Assembly (NCBI GenBank): GCA_947632335.1
Contig: CANROX010000002.1
Span: forward strand, 1 to 64,000
DNA: 64,000 nucleotides
Origin: an uncultured Clostridia bacterium
GTDB lineage: Bacteria > Bacillota > Clostridia > Oscillospirales > Acutalibacteraceae
Reading direction: 5' to 3'
Numbering within the stretch: position 1 is the first letter of the stretch; every line of letters begins with the position of its first letter. The position numbers and the translations under genes were made by a program. The notes beneath the pieces are model-generated. The model saw only the letters and a list, made by a program, of their open reading frames with translations, had not been told where the DNA came from and made no database searches. This document shows, in pieces, positions 16,674 to 25,744 of the stretch.

Positions 16674-16700
16674 AAGGGACAGCCATTTGGCTGTCCCTTA
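16674..16700. terminator. Bidirectional terminator
   Basis: AAGGGACAGCC pairs with GGCTGTCCCTT (loop ATTT) between the convergent lipoprotein and birA genes. Its right arm overlaps the birA stop codon. Confidence 0.7.
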
Positions 16701-17663
16701 ATAAATTCCCTGAACGGTAACTTCGCCGCTGAATACAGTTTCCTTTTTGCCATTTGAAAGGGTTACTACAAGTTCTCCATCACTGTTAATGTCTGTAGCA
16801 ATACCCTTAACTTCCTGCCCTTTGCGCATAAAGGTTATTTCCCTGCCAAGGGTTGCACAGTATTTTTTGTATTCCGAAAGGTTATTCCGATTAAAGGCAT
16901 ATTCACTGCTGCACAGTACATCTTCAATGCTTTTGAGAATATTTGCAAGAAGAAGATTTTTGTCAATTTCTCTGTCACTTTCAAGACAGCAGGAGGTTGC
17001 CTTGTAGGCAATTTCCTTTGGAAAGTCCCTTATCAGCAGATTAATGCCAATACCCACTATGATATGCTCAACTCTGTCAAACTCACAGCTCATTTCTGTA
17101 AGTATGCCGCAGAGCTTTTTGTTTTTTATAATCACATCATTGGGCCATTTGATTTTTGCGTCAAAGTCAAAGTAGTCATTCAGCCCTTTCACTACAGCCA
17201 GTCCGCAAAGAGGTGTAACTGCGGAAACCTCCATTGGGGAAATTTCAGGTCTTAGTAAAACTGAAAAACACACAGCCTGGTCTTTTTTTGTTTGCCATAC
17301 TCTGCCCAGTCTGCCCTTTCCCCGAGTTTGTTTCCTTGCAACCACCACAGTTCCGTCAGGACAGTTATGTGCATTTTTTTTAAGATAGCTGTTAGTTGAG
17401 TCTACCGTTTCCAGAACGGTAATATTTTTACCTATGAATTTTGTTTTAAGTTTGGATTTTATTTCGTTTTCATCAAGTATATTCGGAGAAGAAATGAGCC
17501 TGTACCCTTTGTTGGTTACAGACTGAATGTTGTAGCCCTTTTCCCGAAGTTTTTTAATGGCTTTCCATACGGCGGTGCGGCTCACATTAAATTTTTCGCA
17601 CAGAACCTGTCCGCTGATAAAATCCTGTTGGCTTTTCAGCAGATTTAAAATCTGATTTTTCAT
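16698..17663 (-). CDS. birA: Bifunctional biotin-protein ligase / biotin operon repressor
   Basis: A 321-residue ligase that adds biotin to carboxylase carriers through biotinyl-5'-AMP. An N-terminal winged helix (about 1-60; SRTAVWKAIKKLREKGY) means it can also act as a biotin-dependent repressor. The catalytic GKGRLGR loop, KWPNDV and the C-terminal SH3-like BPL_C domain (KGIATDINSDGELVV) are present. It follows coaX by 18 bp, so the two cofactor genes are probably co-transcribed. No biotin synthesis gene is in the window. Confidence 0.95.
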   Translation of the reverse strand: MKNQILNLLKSQQDFISGQVLCEKFNVSRTAVWKAIKKLREKGYNIQSVTNKGYRLISSPNILDENEIKSKLKTKFIGKNITVLETVDSTNSYLKKNAHNCPDGTVVVARKQTRGKGRLGRVWQTKKDQAVCFSVLLRPEISPMEVSAVTPLCGLAVVKGLNDYFDFDAKIKWPNDVIIKNKKLCGILTEMSCEFDRVEHIIVGIGINLLIRDFPKEIAYKATSCCLESDREIDKNLLLANILKSIEDVLCSSEYAFNRNNLSEYKKYCATLGREITFMRKGQEVKGIATDINSDGELVVTLSNGKKETVFSGEVTVQGIY

Positions 17664-17681
17664 ACTATCACGCTTTGCATT

Positions 17682-18452
17682 TTACTTTGTATTCTTCTTG
17701 TATATAATGTTTAATCCCTCTAAAAGCAGTCCCTCGTCATAGGTAATATCCCTTTTACAAACAGGCACTATTGAACCGGAGTTTCCGCCGGTGGCAACAA
17801 TAGTAATGCTTTCTCCCAATTCTTCCTCAATTCTGTCTGCAAGTCCGTCAATCATTGACGCTGTACCGTATACTGCTCCGCTTTTCATACAGTCAACTGT
17901 GTTTTTGCCAATAACATTATCAGGCTTTTCAAGGCTTATTCTGGGCAGTTGACTGGTTGTCGAAGAAAGAGTATCCTGGCTGATTCTCACACCGGGAATA
18001 ATTAGTCCTCCAAGGTAGTTTTTTTCCCCGTCAATTACAGAAATTGTGGTGGCAGTACCCATATCCAACACCATACAGGGAACAGGATATTTGTTGATGG
18101 CCCCTACAGCGTCGGCAACTAAATCACAACCAAGCTGTGCAGGATTATCTATTTTTATGTTAAGTCCTGTTTTAAGACCCGGACCTACTATAAGGGGCGT
18201 TTTGCCTGTAAGGGATTTAATTGCCCTTTTCATTGTAAGAATAAGGGGAGGCACAACAGAGGATAAAACTATGCCCTCTATGTCCTTTATGTTTATATTT
18301 TTTATTTCCAACATTCCGCTAAAAAGCAGAGCGTATTCATCGGAGGTTTTCAGTTTGTCTGTGGCAAGCCTTCCTGTAAATATAATTTTATCATTTTTGT
18401 CTATAACACCAATGACAATGTTTGTGTTGCCAATATCTATTGCTAAAATCAT
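17682..18452 (-). CDS. coaX: Type III pantothenate kinase
   Basis: A 256-residue kinase of the ASKHA fold that makes 4'-phosphopantothenate, the first step from pantothenate to CoA. Visible motifs are the P-loop-like DIGNTNIVIG at the N-terminus, GPGLKTGL, the catalytic CDLVADAVGA and DMGTATTISV, and GGLIIPGV. AGGAGG precedes the ATG. It is divergent from coaBC, the gene for the next two steps, with about 140 bp between the two starts. Confidence 0.96.
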   Translation of the reverse strand: MILAIDIGNTNIVIGVIDKNDKIIFTGRLATDKLKTSDEYALLFSGMLEIKNINIKDIEGIVLSSVVPPLILTMKRAIKSLTGKTPLIVGPGLKTGLNIKIDNPAQLGCDLVADAVGAINKYPVPCMVLDMGTATTISVIDGEKNYLGGLIIPGVRISQDTLSSTTSQLPRISLEKPDNVIGKNTVDCMKSGAVYGTASMIDGLADRIEEELGESITIVATGGNSGSIVPVCKRDITYDEGLLLEGLNIIYKKNTK

Positions 18453-18488
18453 AACTGCCTCCTGTATAAAAAATAAACCCTATGTAAA

Positions 18489-18516
18489 ATTATAACAAAA
18501 ACTACGGAAAAATCAA
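18489..18516 (-). promoter_or_regulatory. Promoter of coaX-birA
   Basis: Minus strand TTGATT (18511-18516), 16-base spacer, TATAAT (18489-18494). Confidence 0.65.
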
Positions 18517-18534
18517 TAATCCCGGGTCATATAC

Positions 18535-18563
18535 TTGATTTTCCCTTTGATTTGGGGCATAAT
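18535..18563 (+). promoter_or_regulatory. Promoter of coaBC
   Basis: TTGATT (18535-18540), 17-base spacer, CATAAT (18558-18563). Confidence 0.6.
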
Positions 18564-18594
18564 TAAAGCAATATAAGGGAAAAGAGGTAATGTG

Positions 18595-19791
18595 ATGAAG
18601 GGGAAAAATGTAGTCATCGGTGTAAGCGGCGGAATAGCGGCTTATAAAATTCCAAACCTTGTTTCAATGCTTGTAAAATCGGGATATAGTGTTGATGTTA
18701 TTATGACGGAAAACGCAAAGAACTTTATTACACCAAATACCTTTGAGGCACTTACCAAAAGAAGATGTATTACAGATACATTTGACAGAAATCACAGCTT
18801 TGAAATTGAGCATATAAGTATTGCAGAAAGGGCGGACTGCTTTATGGTTGCCCCTGCAACTGCAAATGTTATTGGAAAAATAGCCGGAGGAATTGCAGAT
18901 GATATGCTTACAACTACGGTTATGGCCTGTAAATGCAAAAAAATTATTGTGCCTGCAATGAACACCAATATGTACGAAAATCCTATTGTTGGGGAAAATA
19001 TGGACAAACTGCGAAGGTATGGATATGAAGTAATAGATGCAGACAGTGGCAGGCTTGCCTGCGGTACAGAGGGAAAAGGAAAAATGCCAAGTCCCGAAAG
19101 GCTTTTTCAGTATATTGAAAGAGAGTGTAGGTACGACAAGGATATGAAAGGCCTTAAAGTTATGGTGACGGCAGGAGCTACGCAGGAGAGCATTGACCCT
19201 GTAAGATATATTACCAACCACTCAACAGGAAAAATGGGTTATGCCATAGCCAAACAGGCTATGCTCAGAGGAGCAGAGGTAACCCTTGTAAGCGGGGAAA
19301 CTGCACTTCCCAAAGTCCCATTTGTAAAAACAGTTAAAGTAAAAAGTGCAGAGGATATGTATAATGCCGTTGTTTCTGAAAGCAGGGATATGGATATTAT
19401 TATAAAGTCGGCGGCGGTGGCAGACTATACACCCAAAAAATATTCTGATAATAAAATAAAAAAGGACGCAGGGGGTATGGAAAGCATAGCACTGGAAAAG
19501 ACCAAGGATATTCTAAAGTATCTTGGAGAAGTTAAAAGGGAAAACCAGTTTATCTGCGGATTTTCTATGGAAACTGAAAATGTTATAGAAAATTCAAGGG
19601 CAAAACTGGTCAGCAAAAATGCAGATATGATTGTTGCAAACAGTCTGAAAGAAAAAGGCGCAGGCTTTGGTACAGATACAAATGCTGTCACTATAATAAC
19701 TAAAAAGGGACAGGAAAAACTGCCTGTTTTGCCTAAGGAGGAAGTAGCTTACAGGATACTTTCATCAATTTTGTGTGAGAGAAAAGGCTGA
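18595..19791 (+). CDS. coaBC: Phosphopantothenoylcysteine synthetase/decarboxylase
   Basis: A 398-residue bifunctional enzyme of CoA synthesis. The N-terminal CoaC half (about 1-180) is a flavin-dependent decarboxylase, with GVSGGIAAYK, the active-site His region (EIEHISIAERAD) and PAMNTNMYENP. The C-terminal CoaB half (about 185-398) ligates cysteine to phosphopantothenate and has TAGATQESIDPVRYITNHS, AAVADYTPKK and the KIKK lysines. The ATG at 18595 has AGAGG 7 bases before it; the GTG one codon earlier is less well placed. Together with coaX it covers pantothenate to phosphopantetheine. Confidence 0.97.
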   Translation: MKGKNVVIGVSGGIAAYKIPNLVSMLVKSGYSVDVIMTENAKNFITPNTFEALTKRRCITDTFDRNHSFEIEHISIAERADCFMVAPATANVIGKIAGGIADDMLTTTVMACKCKKIIVPAMNTNMYENPIVGENMDKLRRYGYEVIDADSGRLACGTEGKGKMPSPERLFQYIERECRYDKDMKGLKVMVTAGATQESIDPVRYITNHSTGKMGYAIAKQAMLRGAEVTLVSGETALPKVPFVKTVKVKSAEDMYNAVVSESRDMDIIIKSAAVADYTPKKYSDNKIKKDAGGMESIALEKTKDILKYLGEVKRENQFICGFSMETENVIENSRAKLVSKNADMIVANSLKEKGAGFGTDTNAVTIITKKGQEKLPVLPKEEVAYRILSSILCERKG

Positions 19792-19820
19792 CTTTGATAA
19801 ATTTTTGACGAAAATTTGGG

Positions 19821-19918
19821 AAAAGGAGACATAATGCTTTAAAAGAATATTACAATATGGGTATTGTGTTATCATTTATAAGCAATACACTGAGTAAGTA
19901 TGGGTATTGCTGTTTTAT
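19821..19918 (+). promoter_or_regulatory. Transketolase leader with alternative hairpins
   Basis: The leader has GTATTG (19861-19866), GCAATAC (19882-19888) and GTATTGC (19904-19910). The middle arm can pair with either neighbour. The second pairing (AGCAATAC with GTATTGCT) is followed by GTTTTATC, like a weak terminator. Upstream, AAAAGGAG at 19821-19828 precedes a two-codon frame (ATG CTT TAA). The arrangement resembles an attenuator but is not a known riboswitch class. Confidence 0.35.
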
Positions 19919-19953
19919 CATAATTTAGCATAACAATTCACGGAGGCTAAAAA

Positions 19954-20796
19954 ATGGAGATTAGCGAAATCAAGCAGTTGCAGATTAATGCAACTAAGGC
20001 AAGAATGGGTGCTATAATAGGCACTTACAACGCTAAGTCAGGACATCCGGGCGGTTCTCTTTCTGCCGCTGATGTTTTTACTTACCTTTATTTTAAAGAA
20101 ATGAATGTTAATCCGCAGAAACCTGACTGGGAGGACAGGGACAGATTTGTGCTGTCTAAGGGTCACTGTGCGCCCTCCCTTTATGCAGTCCTTGCCCTAA
20201 AGGGTTTCTTTGACTGGGATGAGCTTAAGTCCCTCCGCCATGTTGGAGCAATGCTCCAGGGTCACCCGGATATGAAAGGTACCCCCGGTATTGATATGAG
20301 CACAGGCTCACTGGGACAGGGTATCTCCGCGGCCTGTGGAATGGCTATGGCGGCAAAGATGGATAAAAAGAATTACAGAGTATATACAGTACTTGGTGAC
20401 GGTGAATGTGAAGAAGGCCAGGTTTGGGAGGCAGCTATGTTTGCCGCCCACAAAGGTCTGGATAATCTGGTTGTTATTGTTGACCAGAACGGTTTACAGA
20501 TTGACGGCACTGTTGCAGAGGTTGGAGGAATTGAGCCTCTGGACAAAAAGTTTGAATCCTTTGGTTTCAATGTACTAAAGGTGGACGGTCACTCCTTTAC
20601 TGAACTTGACAAAGCCTTTGACAGCGCAAGGAACACCAAGGGTGTGCCTACGGCTATCCTTATGAAAACCGTTAAGGGCAAAGGCGTTAGCTTTATGGAA
20701 AACCAGGTAGGCTGGCACGGTAAAGCTACAAATGATGAGGAATATAAAATTGCTATGGCTGAACTTGAAGCACAGCTTGCAGAACTGGAGGGTTAA
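19954..20796 (+). CDS. Transketolase, N-terminal subunit
   Basis: A 280-residue protein holding the thiamine-diphosphate-binding half of transketolase: KSGHPGGSLSAADVFTYLYF, LSKGHCAPSLYA, STGSLGQG, and the ThDP motif GDGECEEGQVWEA. It ends where the split form usually ends. In Clostridia and archaea, transketolase is often encoded as two adjacent genes like this. The product moves two-carbon units in the pentose phosphate pathway. CGGAGG precedes the ATG; the second subunit starts 4 bases after the stop. Confidence 0.95.
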   Translation: MEISEIKQLQINATKARMGAIIGTYNAKSGHPGGSLSAADVFTYLYFKEMNVNPQKPDWEDRDRFVLSKGHCAPSLYAVLALKGFFDWDELKSLRHVGAMLQGHPDMKGTPGIDMSTGSLGQGISAACGMAMAAKMDKKNYRVYTVLGDGECEEGQVWEAAMFAAHKGLDNLVVIVDQNGLQIDGTVAEVGGIEPLDKKFESFGFNVLKVDGHSFTELDKAFDSARNTKGVPTAILMKTVKGKGVSFMENQVGWHGKATNDEEYKIAMAELEAQLAELEG

Positions 20797-20800
20797 GACT

Positions 20801-21745
20801 ATGGCAGAAAAGGTTACTAAGGCAACAAGAGAAAGTTTTGGAGAGGCTCTTTGTGAGCTGGCAGAAAAGGACCATAATATTGTGGTACTTGACGCTGACC
20901 TTTCGGCGGCCACAAAGACGGGTATTTTTCAAAAGGCATATCCGGACAGATTTATTAACTGCGGTATTGCCGAGGGAAATATGATTGGCGTTGCAGCAGG
21001 CCTTGCGGCAGCAGGCAAAAAGCCGGTAGCGGCGTCCTTTGCAATGTTTGCCACAGGCAGAGCCTTTGAACAGATTAGAAACTCTGTGGCATATCCAAAC
21101 CTTAATGTAAAAATTGCCGGTTCACACGCAGGTATTTCTACAGGTGAGGACGGTGCAACCCATCAGTGTCTTGAAGATATTGGAGTTATGAGGACAATCC
21201 CCAATATGGTTGTTCTGAACCCTGCCGACCACTGGGAAATGAAAGCGGCTACAAAGGCGGCTCTTGAGCATAAGGGCCCTGTTTACATCAGACTGGGCAG
21301 GCTTGCAATAGATTCCTTTAACGACCCGGAAACCTACAGCTTTGAGCTGGGCAAGGGCATTACACTTCATGAGGGTAATGATGTAACCGTTATTGCAACA
21401 GGCCTTGTGGTTAATGAGGCAAAAAAGGCTGTTGAGGCTCTTGAAAAAGAGGGTATTAACGCCCGTCTTATTAATATCCACACAATTAAGCCTATTGATA
21501 AGGATATTATTATTAAGGCGGCAAAGGAAACAGGCAAAATTATTACGGTTGAAGAACACAATATTATGGGCGGTTTGGCTGACGCTGTTTGTGAGGTCAC
21601 ATCACAGTACTGTCCCGTGCCTGTTACAAGAATAGGTGTGAACGACAGATTCGGTTATTCAGGTCCTGCCTGGGAACTGCTTGAAATCTTTGGCCTTACG
21701 GAAACAAATATTAAAAAGGTTATCACACAGGTTGTTAATAGTTAA
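20801..21745 (+). CDS. Transketolase, C-terminal subunit
   Basis: A 314-residue protein carrying the pyrimidine-binding and C-terminal domains: VVLDADLSAATKT, GIAEGNMIGVAAGLAAAGKKP, the conserved SHAGISTGEDGATHQ and the C-terminal domain with GLVVNEAKKAVEAL. The ATG at 20801 is right after GGAGGG; the frame is open upstream inside the first subunit gene but without signals. The two subunits form the complete enzyme. Confidence 0.95.
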   Translation: MAEKVTKATRESFGEALCELAEKDHNIVVLDADLSAATKTGIFQKAYPDRFINCGIAEGNMIGVAAGLAAAGKKPVAASFAMFATGRAFEQIRNSVAYPNLNVKIAGSHAGISTGEDGATHQCLEDIGVMRTIPNMVVLNPADHWEMKAATKAALEHKGPVYIRLGRLAIDSFNDPETYSFELGKGITLHEGNDVTVIATGLVVNEAKKAVEALEKEGINARLINIHTIKPIDKDIIIKAAKETGKIITVEEHNIMGGLADAVCEVTSQYCPVPVTRIGVNDRFGYSGPAWELLEIFGLTETNIKKVITQVVNS

Positions 21746-21810
21746 TTAAAGTTTTATATTGAAGGGCTCTCCTAATATTGAGCCGGTCTATAAAAATTAT
21801 ATAACAATAA

Positions 21811-21857
21811 AAAACCTCCTATGGTAGAATTAATTGACTATCATAGGAGGTTTTATT
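21811..21857 (+). terminator. Long hairpin after transketolase (dispersed repeat, copy 1)
   Basis: A 17-bp stem with one G-T pair (AAAACCTCCTATGGTAG with CTATCATAGGAGGTTTT) around a 10-base loop, followed by ATTTT. A related hairpin with the same CCTCCTATGG arm lies at 29801-29835. Probably the transketolase terminator. The right arm also exposes an AGGAGG. Confidence 0.7.
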
Positions 21858-21859
21858 TT

Positions 21860-22039
21860 GTGTTTTTAAGTGTTTTTCCAAAGTTGAGTATTTGTAATGC
21901 GGTTTTTATAGCAAGTGGAATGTATTTGCTGTTTTTCTTTAATATAACTGTAACACATAATAGAAATCATTATGTTGACAGAATGTTACATAATGTTGTA
22001 TATTTTATTATATATAAAATGCAAGAGGTATTAATATGA
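21860..22039 (+). CDS. Possible 59-residue membrane peptide
   Basis: A GTG-started frame 9 bases after the AGGAGG in the right arm of the hairpin at 21811-21857. The peptide has one hydrophobic segment (about 10-32) and its stop overlaps the acyltransferase ATG as ATGA. The ribosome-binding site would be hidden inside a strong hairpin, and a good promoter for the acyltransferase lies within the frame. No family recognised; it may be chance. Confidence 0.25.
   Translation: MFLSVFPKLSICNAVFIASGMYLLFFFNITVTHNRNHYVDRMLHNVVYFIIYKMQEVLI
21975..22004 (+). promoter_or_regulatory. Promoter of the poly-G acyltransferase gene
   Basis: TTGACA (21975-21980), 18-base spacer, TATATT (21999-22004), about 30 bases before the ATG. 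Confidence 0.6.
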
Positions 22040-23056
22040 TAAATTATGTTTTGGGTTCTTCTTTTATTCTATTATTTTTAGTTATGGTATTTTATAAGGC
22101 GAAGGTCTTTAGATATAATGTAAACGGAAACTATTTGTGCCTTGAAAATACTAATTCAATCAAGGCGATTTGTGCTGTTTCAGTAATGTTGCACCACATA
22201 TCAAATGAAGTATATCTGGGTCCAATGTTTTTACCGTTTCAGATGGTAGGTTACTTAATGGTATCGGTATTCTTTTTTTATTCCGGGTACGGATTGATGT
22301 ACTCATTACTTCATAAAGAAAACTATATGAAAAGTTTTATTAAAAGACGAATGTCAAGGTTACTGCTCCCATATATAGGAGCCTTAATAATATATGTAGG
22401 CGTAAAAGCACTATTCTATGGATTTAGTGTTGAAAATATTATTAATTCTTTTATTTCCGGTTCACCGATTGTGGACAACTCATGGTTTATTGTAACATTA
22501 TTAATTCTTTATCTAATGTTTTGGCTTTCATTTAGATTCATCAGAAGTATTAAGGTATCATGGATTTTATTTTCTGTCCTGTTCATTTTATTGTTGGCAG
22601 GTTATAAGTTTGTTTACTGGAGTCCATCAATTATTTCATTTTTTGTGGGGACAATCTGGGGATATAGAAAAGAATATATAGACCGGTTGCTAAGTACATA
22701 CAGCATTAGGGTTATAATAGGCTTATTTTCCGCATTCTCACTATGTTTTGTAATAAGGCATAGAATTTCGGGGGGGGGGTACTGAAAGCCTCTTACAGGT
22801 ATTATGTGCCATGTTTTTTGCACCCTTAATTGTTTGCCTCCAAACAAGGATATCATTAAGCAATAGAGCTCTGCGTTTTCTGTCTAAGATTTCATTTGAA
22901 ATATACTTGTATCACGGATTATTTATATTTTTATTTAGACAGACTCCAATTTATGAATTTAACAGTTTTTTATTTATGATTGCAGTCATTATACCTACGG
23001 TTATATTTTCACTGTTAATGAGGGCAGTGATAAAACCTATATTTAAAAAGATATAG
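22036..23056 (+). CDS. Membrane acyltransferase (acyltransferase_3 type), frame-disrupted at a G10 tract
   Basis: A membrane O-acyltransferase of the OafA/acyltransferase_3 type. It has about ten hydrophobic segments, an early catalytic-type His pair (VMLHHISNE near 50), FFFYSGYGLMYS and a C-terminal EIYLYHGLFIFLF. Such proteins add acetyl or other acyl groups to cell-surface glycans. Codons run in frame from 22036 to a run of ten Gs at 22770-22779, then hit TGA. The rest of the protein (TESLLQVLCAMFFAPLIVC and on to 23056) is in the next frame. With nine Gs it would read as one 339-residue protein, a normal family length. AGAGG precedes the ATG. The gene is more AT-rich than its neighbours, suggesting transfer. 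Confidence 0.85.
22770..22779 (+). repeat. Poly-G10 tract (possible phase-variation switch)
   Basis: Ten consecutive Gs inside the acyltransferase coding region, in otherwise AT-rich DNA. Loss of one G (or gain of two) restores the full frame. Confidence 0.9.
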
Positions 23057-23076
23057 ACTATTTTAGAAAGCACATT

Positions 23077-23111
23077 AAAAAGCGTAGTAAATTTATTACT
23101 ACGCTTTTTTT
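23077..23111. terminator. Bidirectional terminator
   Basis: AAAGCGTAGTAA pairs with TTACTACGCTTT, followed by a T-run, between the convergent acyltransferase and hydF genes. Confidence 0.85.
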
Positions 23112-24291
23112 ACATATTCAAAGGGGCGATACTTCTGTCAAGTATGCCTTTCATTTTTGCAATAGCAATTCCGTAGTTTGTAAAGGGAACATTTTGTCCT
23201 ACGGTATTTTTCATTCTGTAAATAACTTCCCTTTCGTTAAGCATACAGCCGCCGCAGTGTATAACCAGATTATACTTCTTTATATTTTCAGGAAACTCCG
23301 TTCCGCTGGAAAATTCAAAATTAACATCTTTCCCTGTATACTCCTTTATCCACATGGGAAGTTTTACAGTGCCGATATCCTCACACTGTCTGTGGTGGGT
23401 ACAACCCTCGGATATGAGTATGGTATCTCCGTTTTTCAGACTGTCTATTGCTGATGCACCCTTAACGGCGGCGTTAAGAAAGCCCTTATACCGAGCCATT
23501 AAAATTGAAAATGAGGTAAGCGGCATATCCTGTGGCACAATGTTTTTCACCTTGCCGAAAACCTGACTGTCCGTAATAACTATTTTTGGCTTTTTGCCAA
23601 GAGCCTTTAAAGTTTCTGCAAGTTCGCTGTCCCTGCAAACAACAGCCGTTGCTCCGCTGTCAAGAATATCCCTTATAGTCTGCTGTTGGGGCAGGATAAG
23701 TCTTCCTTTAGGGGCGGAGGAGTCAATGGGAACAACCAGCACTGCCAGGTCCCCTGCACTAAGCAAATCCCCTACAAGCCTTTTATTGTCATTTTCATTT
23801 TTAGTTATATGGGCAACCTTTTCCCTAAGGTCATTAATACCCTGTTTTGTAAGGGCGCTTACCACAATTTCATTGTCCTCAAGGTTGTCCCTGTTTCCCA
23901 AATCTCCCTTATTGTAAACCACTATGTAGGGGATTTCTCTTGCCTTAAAAAGGTCTATAAGCTCCTTATCAGCAGGGGAAATGCCCTTTAAAATATCTAC
24001 AACAAGAAGTGCCACATCGGTTTTGTTAAGTACCTGATGAGTTTTCTTCACCCTAAGTCTGCCAAGCTGTCCGCTGTCGTCAATGCCTGCTGTGTCAATA
24101 ATCATAACCGGCCCCATAGGGAGAAGCTCCATAGCTTTGTATACAGGGTCCGTTGTAGTACCCTCCACATTTGAAACAACAGAAAGCTCCTGATTTGTAA
24201 AGGCGTTTACAACGGAGCTTTTTCCTGCATTCCTTTTTCCGAAAAAGCCTATATGCACTCTATCTGATTTTGGTGTTGTGTTCATACTCAT
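23110..24291 (-). CDS. hydF: [FeFe]-hydrogenase maturation GTPase HydF
   Basis: A 393-residue scaffold GTPase on which the 2Fe part of the hydrogenase H-cluster is assembled. The GTPase domain shows G1 GKRNAGKSS, the switch region EGTTTDPV, G3 DTAGIDD and G4 VYNKGD. The C-terminal part has the iron-sulfur ligands CTHH and HCGGC. The ATG at 24291 follows GGGAGG by 5 bases; the open frame extends upstream into hydG. It sits 13 bp after hydG. The hydrogenase itself and HydE are not in the window. Confidence 0.96.
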   Translation of the reverse strand: MSMNTTPKSDRVHIGFFGKRNAGKSSVVNAFTNQELSVVSNVEGTTTDPVYKAMELLPMGPVMIIDTAGIDDSGQLGRLRVKKTHQVLNKTDVALLVVDILKGISPADKELIDLFKAREIPYIVVYNKGDLGNRDNLEDNEIVVSALTKQGINDLREKVAHITKNENDNKRLVGDLLSAGDLAVLVVPIDSSAPKGRLILPQQQTIRDILDSGATAVVCRDSELAETLKALGKKPKIVITDSQVFGKVKNIVPQDMPLTSFSILMARYKGFLNAAVKGASAIDSLKNGDTILISEGCTHHRQCEDIGTVKLPMWIKEYTGKDVNFEFSSGTEFPENIKKYNLVIHCGGCMLNEREVIYRMKNTVGQNVPFTNYGIAIAKMKGILDRSIAPLNM

Positions 24292-24304
24292 AATTGCCTC
24301 CCGT

Positions 24305-25726
24305 TTAAAAACGGAAATCTCTAATTCCCTCTTCAATCCTTTTAAGGTTTTCCTTACAGATTTCCCTTACCTTTTCCTTTGGAATATTTTTAAGCTCACT
24401 TTCAATAAGTTTTTCACCGATTATTCTTGTGTCCTCTGTTGCATAATCCATTAAATATTCCTTTAGTGTCATAAGGGCGTTGGGATGACAACAATTCTGA
24501 ATTTGTCCCGATTTGCAAAGGGACATAAATCTGTCCCCTGTTCTGCCCTCTCTGTAACAAGCTGTGCAGAATGAGGGTATATATCCGATTTCCATAAGCC
24601 ACCGTACAACTTCATCGAGAGTTCTATTGTCGGAAACATCAAACTGCTCTGTATCGTGGGGCCTGTTTTGTTCTGTATAACCTCCCACAGAGGTTCTTGA
24701 GGCGCCTGAAATCTGGGATACCCCCAGTCTTATAACCTTTTCACGGACTTCCTGGCTTTCCCTTGTGGAAATAATCATACCTGTATAGGGAACGGCAATT
24801 CTGATAAGTGCGCAAATTTTTGCAAAGGTATCGTCGTCAATGCCGTTGTCAAATTCATCAGGGTCAATATCATCTGCACGCTTAACTCTTGGTACAGAGA
24901 TTGTATGAGGTCCCACACCGTGAGATGCCTCCAGGTGTTCTGCGTGCATAAGAAGTCCTGCAAATTCATACTTATAAAGTTCAAGTCCAAAGAGTACGCC
25001 TAAACCTACATCGTCAATGCCCCCCTCCATGGCTCTGTCCATAGCCTCTGTATGGTAATCGTAATCGTGCTTAGGGCCTGTGGGGTGTAGTTTTAAATAA
25101 CTTTCCTTGTGGTAGGTTTCCTGGAAAAGAATATATGTACCTATGCCTGCCTCCTTTAGCTTTCTGTAGTTTTCGACAGTAGTTGCGGCAATATTTACAT
25201 TAACCCTTCTTATGGCGCCATTTTTGTGTTTAATGGAGTATATTGTGTTTATACATTCAAGTATATATTCAATAGGATTGTTCTTTGGGTCCTCGCCTGC
25301 CTCAATAGCAAGTCTTTTGTGTCCCATATCCTGAAGTGCAATTACCTCGTCCCTAACCTCCTGTTGGGTTAGCTTTTTGCGTGGAATGTGCTTGTTTTTC
25401 ATATGATAGGGGCAGTAAAGACAGCCGTTTACGCAGTAATTGGAAAGGTAGAGAGGGGCAAACATAACAATTCTGTTGCCGTAGTAGTCCTGCTTTATCT
25501 GCTGTGCAAGGTTATACATTTCCTCTATTTTTTCCTTGTTCTCACATGCAAGGAGGACAGACGCTTCCCTGTGGGAAAGACCCTTTCCCAGTTTTGCCTT
25601 TTCTAAAATTTTGTCGATAAGCTGTAAATTATCTTTGTTTTTCTCTGCATAGGCAAGGGTTTCTTCTATTTCTTCATGGGAGATAAACTCCTCTGCCTTT
25701 AGAGATTTTGGATTGTATTTTGCCAT
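24305..25726 (-). CDS. hydG: [FeFe]-hydrogenase maturase HydG (radical SAM tyrosine lyase)
   Basis: A 473-residue radical SAM enzyme that splits tyrosine to give CO and cyanide ligands for the hydrogenase active site. The CX3CX2C radical SAM cluster is in NYCVNGCLYCPYH (near 90), with a second C-terminal cluster in FCTACYREGRTG and the later Cys in MSLCKSG. Length is typical. The ATG at 25726 follows GGGGA. It is the first gene of hydG-hydF. A terminator-like hairpin lies between its promoter and its start, so expression may be attenuated. Confidence 0.96.
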   Translation of the reverse strand: MAKYNPKSLKAEEFISHEEIEETLAYAEKNKDNLQLIDKILEKAKLGKGLSHREASVLLACENKEKIEEMYNLAQQIKQDYYGNRIVMFAPLYLSNYCVNGCLYCPYHMKNKHIPRKKLTQQEVRDEVIALQDMGHKRLAIEAGEDPKNNPIEYILECINTIYSIKHKNGAIRRVNVNIAATTVENYRKLKEAGIGTYILFQETYHKESYLKLHPTGPKHDYDYHTEAMDRAMEGGIDDVGLGVLFGLELYKYEFAGLLMHAEHLEASHGVGPHTISVPRVKRADDIDPDEFDNGIDDDTFAKICALIRIAVPYTGMIISTRESQEVREKVIRLGVSQISGASRTSVGGYTEQNRPHDTEQFDVSDNRTLDEVVRWLMEIGYIPSFCTACYREGRTGDRFMSLCKSGQIQNCCHPNALMTLKEYLMDYATEDTRIIGEKLIESELKNIPKEKVREICKENLKRIEEGIRDFRF

Positions 25727-25744
25727 TATATTTCCCCATTCCGT

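Noticed and set aside
22770..22779. G10 tract as a sequencing or assembly error
   Set aside because: Not excluded, but a second tract with the same logic in another acetyltransferase gene makes a biological switch more likely.
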